A DNA stretch of 64,000 nucleotides from Panonychus citri (Eukaryota; Arthropoda; Arachnida; Trombidiformes; Tetranychidae). The position numbers and the translations under genes were made by a program. Below the pieces are notes generated by a model that saw nothing but the letters and a program-made list of their open reading frames with translations, had not been told where the DNA came from and searched no databases. Where the stretch lies: positions 1,116,001 through 1,180,000 of the forward strand of contig NW_026515428.1 in NCBI RefSeq assembly GCF_014898815.1, written 5' to 3'. Positions within the stretch are counted from its first letter, which is position 1. Each line of letters starts with the position of its first letter. Positions 50,101 to 62,100 of this stretch are shown one piece after another.

Positions 50101-53100
50101 TTCTCTGGTTTACCCTTTGACCAAAGAGAAAGATAGAAACAACAAACATTTACACTGAAGAAGAAGAAATGATGATGATAAGAGAGAGAGAAGATAAGAG
50201 TTGAAATGGGAGAGTGAAGAGAAAGATAATAAGATGAGAGAGAAAGTAGAAATCGATTACAAAGTGATGCAAAAACTCAGTAAAAGCAAATCGATACATT
50301 TATCAATTTATCAACATTTCCACCAGATTTTTTTACTCCTTCTGTATTCTCATCTTCATCAAGCACTTTATCTCCCATCACTTTTTGCATCTTCTATTGA
50401 ACTTTTCTCTCTCTCTTACTTTAATTTTTTCTCCTCCCACTCTCTCCTCTTCATCCACCTTCTTCCATCATCTTATCATAATGTTTACAAACCAACAATT
50501 GAGGTAGAGTTAACTAACCATGAGTCTCTCTTTGTTATCATTTGTAGGATTGATATTTTTTTATCATTATTTTTGTTTTATCTTCACCATCTTCATCAGC
50601 CACATTCTCTCATCAGATTAATTCTGGTTTACATTCAACTTGTCATTTTCAATGTTAACAATCAACGTTATCCATTAGTTTTCTTACTTATTTGTCTCAT
50701 GTTGTCTGATCAAAATACATTAGTTTTTCATTGATAACAATGTGTAAGGTCAATAGGAAGTCATTGGTTACAGTATTTATCATGTTCACTATTTTTTATC
50801 ATCATCATGGTTCACTGTACTCATCATCATCATCATCATCATTTGTCGTCTAAATCATTGTTGTTACTACTTATTATCCAACCTGACAGATCAGTAATCA
50901 TCGTAACTGTAACAATCAATTGATTGATGGTGTATGGATAAGTCCCAGTGAAAAAAAGAAGCCTGAGAAAAAAAATTCAATCAATTTTTAAGAATGAATG
51001 AAAAAATTGATTAAGCAACAAGTCGAGTCTAATTTATCCGAACTGCATGAATCAATTTCAAGGGAAATTATCGTAAACAAATGATTAAATAAAAGGTTGT
51101 GGCAGAAAACAAGAGCTGAAACTTTTTTCCTTCATGTATCTATCCCACCCTCGTCTGTATTATTATATCAAATCAGATTTATCAGTTAATCCGGTTAAGC
51201 TCACCATGAATTTCGGGTTATTTGAATATAAAATGACTTGCATCTTCATCCATTTGGGTGATTGTCATTGAACTCGAAACAAAAGTTTCATCCATTTTAT
51301 CGTAATCATCTGAACAGTAATTGAATTGCACTTGAATTGTTACTTTTTTTCTGCTCTCATTAACCAGTCAAATTAATTAGATGATTATTCAACTGATAAG
51401 ATACATAGTTCCAATCTAAAAAGGATCAGCTGATCATTTTTTGGATATTCAAATAAAAACATTCATTTTTTTACATTGAACTTTTTTTTTGAACTCCCAT
51501 GTTAATATGTTTCACTTAGAATAGGAAATGAGAAAATCTCTAACTTCATCTCTCTTGAGATAAAAACTGAAACATCATCATTTATCCTCATGAAAAGCAA
51601 TGATGATGACAATAATAATCATAATAATAATCGTCATCATAGATAATGTTATCATGATAATCAACAATGAATGATAAAAACCTGGAAAAGGAAACAGATT
51701 AATCCTGTCAATCCTTATTTACAGTTAGTTGAAAATGTCAATGAAACTTCATATGTAATAATAATAGATAACTTCAATACCTGATTCACATTTATCTCTG
51801 TTGTGATTTGGGTTGATGATGGAGATAAAATCTGTAAATCTGCTGAATAATGTTGTGATTCAATTGTATTAGCATTGTTATTGATTATTATTATTATTTT
51901 ATCACATTTTTGCTTAGTTTTCATCATAAACTATCATGAAAAAATCTTTTTGTTGACTTTTTTGTTTTTGCCTATTCAGTTTATCTTGTTAATTTCCCTG
52001 ATGATGTTAATTGTTATCTACATTTGAATGGATATTAATTTGCAATTTGTGCTTAAATTTGATTGTTCTATAACTAACTGATCATAATAATGATCATTGA
52101 TGGTGATGGTAACATGTAATTCAAATATAATTACATTATCATTTCTGTAAACACACAGAGAGAAAAAGTCTCTATCTATTTCTCTCTCTCATCCTCATCC
52201 TCATCCTCATCATCCATTCCCAGAATCGTCATGATGATAAGTATTTGTTAGGTATCATTTATTATCTACCATTGTTGATGAAATAGGAATAAAGACTCAA
52301 CCAAAGATTCATTGAAAACATGGAACAAAAATCCTGGAATCGATTCATTTTATACCCTTTTCCGAGTCCATGAGTATAATACATGATAGTAACATGAACA
52401 TACACCTTGAGGTCACAAGAGAGTCATTTTAATGGGAGACCAATATAATATTGGAGTAAATTTTTACATGGGAATTTGGTGCCATTGGCAATGTATTGTT
52501 AATGGAGCAATGATGATAAAAAGAGAGGGAGAGATGGAGAATGAAACTTATTTCATCATCAGAAACAAGATGATAATAAAATAAAAGGGGAGAAATAGAG
52601 ATGATGATGAAAAAAAGCACAATGATAATAAGAAGTAATGATGATAAAGATAATAAAAGTAATAGAAAAAGGGAGTTAAGTATTTATCTTCTACCCTCAT
52701 CCTCATCCTCATCACCTTACCGAATAAGTGTAAACTTTATCAGGTCTCACTCGCTCCTTTTTAGCTTATCCTCAATCTAATGTTCATTGTGAGAGTCAAG
52801 GAGGTGGAGGATATAAACTCATAACTAAATTAAATTAAGAAGCCAAAAAAAAGATTCACTTGATCACATACCTTTATCATCATTATTATTATCATCCACA
52901 TCTCCATTCAATTCAATTACTTAGTTTTTAATCAGAATTGCACTTCCCTGATTAACTAAATCAATCTAATTGTTGTAACTTTTTTTTCTGTTTAGTTTTT
53001 TTTTTGATTTAATCGGATTGATGGTAAAATTTTGATCTTGATAAATTTATAATTGTTGCTTGAATTTGTTACCTCGATTTTTATTTCAAAATTGTGATGT

Positions 53101-56100
53101 TGATTAAAATGTTGATTTCAATTCTCATCTCATTTTGATGTGTTTTCTTGTTTGATGAATTTTTTTTACACATGAATATTTTTCATTCCTCTCAAGTTTC
53201 CATGCTTATTATTTTATGATTATTATGATTGTCATCATGATTACTATTATCATCATCATCTACTTCATGATGGTATCAAACTACAAAATGAGCACATGGA
53301 ACAGAAAAAAATTCATATGTATCCAAATGCTCTGGTTCATTCAACTAGAAATGAATTGAAAAATGTTGATGATAAAAATTCAGGAAGAAGGAGAAGAAAA
53401 AAGTTCCATTGAAAAAAATATTCTATCACATTATCGTTAGAATTTAAATGATCATTGAAATAGTTCATTGAATGAACGCAAATTTATTATAATTTAAATT
53501 AGACTTTTCTGTTTTCCATCATCTTCATCATTAGCTCTCTCTCTCTCTTATTTACATTCACCTATTTAAATACATGGAGATGAATTGAATTTCTCTTTTC
53601 CATGAGTCGATGAATATTATCACTGAGAAAGAGAAAAATTTTCCAAATATTCTAAATTCTGTAAATGGAAATATCTTCTCATATTTTGACAATATTCTGA
53701 TATAACAAATGAGGTATCATGACATTAACCATGTCAAGTAAAAATGTATCCAGGTTAACATTTATCATCTATTGTTAACCAATCATACAATCAAATTAAC
53801 TAATTATCAAACAAATTGTCTATCAAAATACTAATACATGAAAATCATAACCTATTGATTGATTAGTTTTATAATCAAATTATTTTTTAGTCAACATGAC
53901 TAATTTTATTTACTTTTATCGACAATCAGTAAATTGGTACGATGATAGTTAATCATAATTTGAAACTATTAATAAAATTCACTTTTCGATTAACAATTAA
54001 TCATTTCATTTACTATGTAATAATAATACTATTTGATTAAGCTTATGTTATGTATTAACTTGTAATACACTGGATAACAATCAACTAACTTTGATTAATT
54101 ACACGATAAAGTAAATTGTTTCAACTAGCAAATCAATTTTCCAACCCTTTGAACATTTAATCATTTTCAGGATCATATTAACCGTTCAACTGAGATGATT
54201 AAAAATTAGTTACATTTTAAAATGATAATAAATCATAGAATATTAATTCATAATTTATATGAATCAGCCTAATTATTGGCCTCTATTGTTAAGGCGTTTA
54301 CATCAATTGTTTCATAAACGCCTTGATCATCATCTTCATCTCCTCCCACACTAATTACTAACAATTTGATTAACTCATTCAGAGTAACTAATTGTGAATG
54401 TTGAGTCCATCTTGAGGATATAAAGTTGACTTTATGATGAAGATGAGGATGCAACTGAAATGATGATGAGATGAAATATATGAAAAAAAAACCTAAAGGA
54501 TAAGAAAAGTGATGAGAATAGAAAAAAAAACAATTTTTACAACATCCAAGGGAAAAGATAATGTTGATTATAAGGTTTGCATCTTTCTCTTTACACTAGA
54601 ATATTATCATTTCTTATTGTTCTCTGGAATGAAATTACACTTCCTGAAAGGAGAGAATAAGAGATGAGAATGATGAAGATAAACTTGCGAAAAATATTTC
54701 ACTGAATTAAGATGTTACATTGATGGAGAAAAATGTTTATATTCGAATTGTTGACAATCTTGTTCACCTTTTTCTACCATCATTGCCAATAGATTTGGAT
54801 ATTAAGTTCTGCTTGAAACACTGAGAGTTTCTCAGGAAAATGCTCATGGATGAGATAATTTTGATAACCATTATTTTCATCATCATCTTACATCAACAAA
54901 CATCAATGTTTTTGCTTGTATTTAGTTGTTTATTTTATATCTGTTGTGTGCTACTGAAAGGTTTTTATTCAAGATAAATGAGTTGTAAGTTAATGATCTT
55001 TTTTTTGGAAACGATGAGGATGATAAGATAGAGATGAGAGGGAGAGAGATAATACTGATCAGTTGATCTTCATAAGAAACTGACTCTTCTTTGGTCACTC
55101 CAATAATAAAAGGAAAATGAATAAGGAAAAATTGGGATAATCAACGATCAATATATCACTGACTCGAAAATAAGATGAGCTTAACATTGTTTTTCTGGTT
55201 AATTGGTTCAATTATAATTAATACGAAATCGTTGAAATCCTAATTAGTTAATCAACTAACTTGAAGATGATTAAATTGTTATTATGGTGAAAAATTGGAA
55301 GTGAAAATCATCAAAATGAATAAACCATTTTAACAAGTTAATTTCAATATCAATCGATGTTTGAATCAATTTTTATTTCGCCCAAAACTTGACTTTATAT
55401 ATCAATCGTCGTGTTTCTATCTCTCTGAATCAGAATTTTTTTTCTTCTCTATAAAAAAATATCTACTTTTAACTGGAATTTGGAATTCCAATTTTCATTC
55501 TCATTCCAATTCCTTGAGTTGATTATTATTGTATTTCAATCAGGAAAAATTCTGGTTACAACTATTGAAAGACAATAGGAAACCTCATCTAAAGTTCATT
55601 TTCTCTGTTCAGTAAACATGTCAAATAAAATGACATAACAAGATAACTATACACATGATACTGAATCATAAGCTTAGAATCGGAGTGGGAGTTTTTTCCT
55701 CTCTCTCTCCCTTCCCACTTTCCGCAACAAGATTTTCGTTAGCAAATAATGGTAAAAGTAACTCGATTCAATAGACTTGAACTTTTAATAGTTTACTTTA
55801 GATTCTGTCATTAGAACTTTTTTTTACTATCTTTGTATTTATATTACACGATTGTGAATGTTATTCAATGAGAATTGAAACTAATTTACTTTCTAATCAC
55901 GTTATTTGTTTTTATTTACCGGTAATTTTGAGCTTCAAAACTTTTCTGGTTTATTTGGTCAATTCTGGTTCTTTTTTGTAATATAAGGTAACATGTTCTA
56001 TTTACAGGGATTGAGTATTAGAATAAACTCTTTTTTTTCAAAATAATTGAACTTATTACATCGAGAATCAGACCAGAAGAGAAATTCAGCTCTCAGGTTG

Positions 56101-59100
56101 AAATTTCCACCATGGAGTCCAATATCCATTGGATGAACAGATGATGATATCTAATTAACATCTGATAGGGAATTTGATTCATTCATGATTGGAATATATT
56201 AATACAGTTTTATTTATGCGTTTTTCATGTTGATTAATTTAACTATTCAACCAATTAAATAATAAATTCTGTAGAATCACAGGATTAATATAGTCTGTTC
56301 ATTGAGTTTATATTTCCATTGATAATGTTCACTGCTGATTCGAAATTTGATCCAATGAAGATGTCAAGAGGCAAATTATCAAGAGATTATTAAGATTTGT
56401 TTACTTAATCTATTCAAGGTAAATTTGTTTGATCTGCCCAGAGTTTTTTCGCGTTCTAACTTAAGATATACGATCTATTAACACTTTTTCAATCAATTTA
56501 CTCTAAGCCTACATTCAGCAACCCTCTCTCTTGAACCAGTCGTTAATAACGTTAAGAGTAAAAAACCCGCATTGATAATTGTACGTTAATTATCACGTAC
56601 AGTTATAAAAATTCACATATGAACATATCATTTATCAGAGCTCAGAAACGTTAGTTCGCAGAAATATAACCGCTGTCATAGATGGCCGATGGAGTTGACC
56701 AAATTGAAAAGATAATTAGCTTAATGAGAGGATTAGGTGAAAAAAGAAAGTTGGATATACAGCATATATTAGAAATACATTATTACATATGATCAGAAAC
56801 CAATTGCGATCTTTACTAATTATAAAAGGTACCAATGTCAATAACACGATGAAGAAAATTACAAGTAATGGTCAGTTAGAATTTTAAAGTAATTGTACGA
56901 AGAAAAATTCGAAGTTCACTCAGACAGAGATGAATTCATTTTTAATGCTTCAATCAGCTTATCCAAAAGCTGATTATCATCGACTTTTGTGTCGCCACTT
57001 AATTTAGATTCAAGACTCTTAATAATATTCTCAGGTTTCTTTTTCTCTCTTTCTCAGCTTCTCGATGACAATCTCTGGGTTTTAATTTTTCAGAAGGTCG
57101 ATAAAAGCAAGCGTACATTTTTTTGTTTCTCCAATAACCAATGTTGCTTCTTTTTCTTTGAGTAAATAGTGATGGATAGATTTCTGTGTTTAGTAAGAAC
57201 TTTGATCACCTTACTTGCAACAAAAGAACCATTAACCCACTGTCCTTGTACTCTACCTTTTTCTTTAACGAAGATAACTTTGCCGCGACATTTTTCTTGC
57301 ATTTATTTGATTGGGCAGCTTTGCGAGGCTCGGTGACAGTCTCTCTGACGATTTAGCTGTAGCTCTTCTTGGTAGCAGTTTCTAATTTAACGTCGATTCT
57401 TTTTCCAATGCTTTCAGCTATTCTGTCCACTAGCGTTTTAATCTTGCTTTTGTCCAGCCATTCTTTCGATAGCTGTAAGGCCTGTTATCACTACAACGAA
57501 TTTGTCATCCACTCACAAAGAATTGTCACCATGAATTCGTATTCATATCCTTTATTCTTTTGCTGAGCATAAGGATCAACTTTGTTTTTGGGAAAGTTTA
57601 ACTTATTAAATGGTGCTAATCTAAAATGATCGAATAATTGACCAGTGAATATGTGAAAATGTTCATTATTATAAGGAGAATTATATACCTCGAAAAAAAT
57701 AAGCATTCACCACTCAAAGCAGCACAAACACTGTAATTTTTTTCCTCTCACGGTTATTACTTTTTTATTTGCTCGAAAACCGATACCTGAACGACCATAG
57801 TTAGCTCGAGAGTCTACTAAAATTCCGAATTCATCAACAAAGAATATTTTCTCTCTGTAAGGTAACATAGATACGAATTTATGTCCGTAATCGTATCTAA
57901 GTTGGATTGTCCTCTCATCGTTCCTTCTCTCAGGTATTAGTGATACTCTTTTCAGAGATTAAAAAATCCATGAATAGCACGATCAATACAGGGCTACTAA
58001 GCTACAGTTATCCCTCACATTTTTTAACCCTGAAAAATGAGGTAAGAGGTCCCTGCTTTCACAGATCTTGAGATATAACAGTTTAATTGAATAACTGTTG
58101 AAAATCTTCTATGCAATAAATTTATCCTAACGTGCATTGCAAAGCTAATACAAACCTCAAAACTTGTCAGTAGTGTCTCTGAATATTCTTATTTGTTGAA
58201 TTACCTTCAGATGACCTTGAAACGTTTTATTTTACCGATTACCTCAATGACTTTGATCTTTTGATATGACAATTGAGTATCGCTCAAACTCATACCACTC
58301 AAGTCTCGTGTCTCTCTGACTCTTGCTGAGAAAATCGCAAAAAACATCGGTAAAAATAGCTGAATAGCCCTGTACATGTATCAATAAAGCGGTAGCAAGA
58401 GGCTAAAATTTTAATCAATCTAACAATTGACTAATGTTAATCATCATTTATTGTTAATATGAACTTTTTAAAAATTAGATTATTAATCAGAAGTTGTCAG
58501 ACATTCTGAGCTCTTTTATTGATGAATTTGTATTCTGAATTAATATAAATAAACATTCAAAAATATGGAGAAAACAGTTGATCTAATTGTTCTTGATTAA
58601 TTTTGATATTACTGTTAGTATAATTTACTATGTTTGTTAATTGTTTCCGTTTGATTGAATCGACTACAAATAATAACTTTTGATCTTAATATTTGCTTGA
58701 AAATTGAACAAGATAAAAAATATTGATATTAAATGTTTTCGAATTGTTATTGTAAAAAAAGTTATAAAAGGTTGTTACCTTGTTACCATTTTTATTAGAG
58801 AAAAAAGTTTGAATTAACTTCAGTAGTTCATGATGACTACGAATCTTTAATCTTCTTGCTCATCTTTTTATATTATCATCTTCTTTTATCCTCTTTAACT
58901 TGGATTGATTGATCATCTTTAACAATTGATGATGAAAATTGAATGTGACTAGAAATAAATCATCTTCATCTTAATCCTAGTCCCATCTTAGATTTCATCT
59001 TATCAGCTGATTGTCTTTTTCCTTATTAACATAGATTGTCAAAACTTTTCATCATTACTTTTACCATGTTGATAAATTGATGATCGATTGATATTATATG

Positions 59101-62100
59101 TTCATTGATTTATAATCTTAATTTGATTTAATGTGATTAAAATTCAAATTAATGTTGTAGATTAAATGATTATCATGATGAATTACTAATGAACACAAAG
59201 TTTCAAGATATTCAATGAACCTACTTGATTATTAATTCTAATTTCAACAATTAGCAAAGATAATTATTTTAGTCAAGTAGCAATTAAATGACACAATGTT
59301 AGAGAAAATGATCACAATTTAGATTAATGAAATTTGTGAAAGATTAATAGTAAATTAATTGAAAATTGTAATTACTGACTCATCTTATTAAATAATCACT
59401 TTTAACTTGTGTTCGTAATTAATTATTATAATGTGAGATTAAAACTTACAAAGTGACAGAAGTTAATAAAATAATGATCATTGGAATGATTGAATTAACA
59501 AACAATCAAGACCGTAGATTAATGAAACTGTTAAGTGTTAATCTTGATTGTAATTAGAGTTTAAATGTTCATCATGATGACGATTAAAAGTAAATCATGG
59601 TTACTGTTTATCAACAACAACATTTAGAGATGAGGATAATGATTTAATGTCAATTTGATCTGTTATCTAATTTAATGATGTTGGTTATGAAAAACCATCA
59701 CAGTGATGATGATGGAAGATAAAAATGAAGCTGAATTTAATGATAATGATGATAAAAGTTGTGGTTTTTTACTGAATAGTGATAAAAGATTGGTCAATAT
59801 TTACCTTTCAATATGAGAAACAAAATCAACATTTGATAATTTATCAGCATAAAATCCAATGGGAATAAATTTTCCCCATTAAATATAACATTTACCTGAG
59901 AATCCATTTAGCTGTATACTATTAGTAGTATTTCATTAAGGGTGTGTCAACATGAAATCATTTCAAATGGATGAAGGAAAAATGATAATCATGAGAATTC
60001 ATCATGATGAAAAACTTTCATTAACATCTTTAATTGCCATTGACATTTAAACCTAACTTTAAGGATAAAGTAATTAATTAAATTAACATTATGATTAAAT
60101 GATGGAGTGAAAATTGCTGACCATTTACAATTGTCACTGATTATCCGATTTTGTAAGTTTTTTATCAAATTGTAGTAAATGATTACAATTGTTATCTCAG
60201 GTAAAAGGTATTAGCAATCAGATGATTTTTATTTGTTCAGGTAAATTATAACAGTTTAAGTTAAATAAAAGAGAGAGAGAGAATAGTTTCATCGCCAAGA
60301 TTCAGGGAATTGACTGGGAGTGAATATGTTGAGATTCGAGCCTGTGAAAAGTTCACTGAATGATGAGATTGTCGAAGACAAAGAAAGACAAAAGAAAGAT
60401 GATTAAGAAAAGGATGTTGATGGTTAGATGAATATAATCCGTGACCGGATGAAAAGAGCAAATCTTAAGGTAAGAAAAAGAAAGTATCTTGTCACAGTAG
60501 AAAATGATGATTAAAGTAATAGAGAAAGAGAATAAGAAAGAGAGTAACTGTATTTTCTTACCCAAAGGATGATGATAATAAAGAAGATTACTGATGAAAA
60601 GAAAGAGATTGTTTGCTCTTTAGATGAATAGTTACTCAACCAATTCTTTCATCTTCATCTGTATCATCATCTTACCCTTTTTACTCTCTCAATCGTTTAT
60701 TAACCCAACGTTAACCCAAAATAATCTCACAATTTTTTCTATTTTTTCCTCATCATCCTCATCCTCATCCTCTTTTTAATGATCTGCTAAACTCTATAAG
60801 GTATCTACTTTATTTCACTATCTCCATCATAGATCTTTACTTGGTCGTCATATTCATGATACGATTACCTAAAGATTCAGAGTTTTCTGTTGAAAAGATT
60901 TTACAACATGTTCATTATTATTACTGATAATATCCAATGATAATGACGATTTTGCATCCATGTTATTTATCATTATGATTATATCATGTTATTATTATTT
61001 ACCCATCAACATTTTACTCATCAACATTATTGCTACCATGTTCAGCTTATTCTGAAAGCTTAACTACACTTTGCTCAAAAAATTTGATTGTTAAATCAAC
61101 CTTTAAATCAGCCAGCCAGATAATTTATTATGATTTTAATAAAACAAAAATCAAGATATTACAAAATCAATTTCAGAGTAACTATTAATATAATTGGTAA
61201 TGGTAATTGTTTAATCGCTTGATTGATTGGGATTAATTGTAATACGATTGGTTAATTGTTACTTGTTGATAAGTTTATTGTAATTGTGATAATTGATTTG
61301 TTTTCTTATCATTATCTAAATTTAGCTCATCCTCAATTTGTGACTAAATTTCGTAGCGAAACGGTTCGTCTTTCCGATGATATTGAACTTTCCTGTGATG
61401 CTCGAGGCGATAGTCCAATGTCCATTGAATGGTTTCTCGATAAGCAGCCTCTTGAAAAGGATAACCGTTTCCAGGTACGAAATCAAACTTGGCCCAAGCG
61501 ACTTGTTTCCAGTTTAAAGATTGAATCAGCACGTCGACGGGATTCAGCTCTATTTACGTGCCTTGTAACCAATTCTTATGGTAAAGATGAGACCAATATT
61601 CGTCTAATTGTTCAAGAACCGCCTGAATCACCGAAAGCTCTTCGAGTTCTTGAACAAAGGTCAAGAGAAGCCAAACTGACCTGGTCTCAATCGTTCAATG
61701 GTAACAGTGAGATCAACAGATTCTGGATAACTTGCCACCCCAAAGATTATTCATGTAAGTAAAATAGAGAGAAGGATAAATGAAGAGAGTTAAATCAGAT
61801 TTATCTTCCAATTGATTTCCAATCATCATAATTAACATGATGATAAACCCAATTACTATTTACAGAGCTAAAAATGCACTTTATCAACTCACCAAGATTA
61901 GTATCCAATCATCTACTTAATTATCTCTACCATGTTTCCAAAGAACTGGAAAATTAATCAATACAAACTAATTGATTCTCTTTAAATCAACTTAATCTTA
62001 CTGCATATTTAACCTTTCATTAGATTAATGATAAACTGATTGATTTGTTAATTGTTTATTGACCATTTAACCTGTTAATCTTTGTATGATTTTGATTATT

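Larger units (their letters stand above)
40059..61325. other. 21.3-kb intron between the fourth and fifth Ig domains of the Dscam-like gene
   Basis: About one third of the window. It consists mostly of AT-rich DNA with ATC/GAT, CT/GA and AT microsatellites (for example TA-rich at about 40578-40600, GAT at about 46408-46426, CT at 47714-47736, CCTCAT at about 52190-52215). Long frames within it (41571-41912, 43339-43997, 50201-50734) are low-complexity Ser/His/Phe/Leu. The coding-like island at about 56.6-58.4 kb is described separately. No Ig or FN3 exon seen. Confidence 0.5.

Noticed and set aside
50201..50734. 177-residue plus-strand frame in the Dscam-like intron
   Set aside because: Leu/Phe/Ser/His-rich, driven by pyrimidine-rich simple sequence that suppresses stop codons; no domain pattern.
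40059..61325. Alternative Ig-exon array in the large Dscam-like intron
   Set aside because: No repeated exon with the Ig Cys-Trp-Cys pattern found by eye; would need an HMM search to exclude fully.
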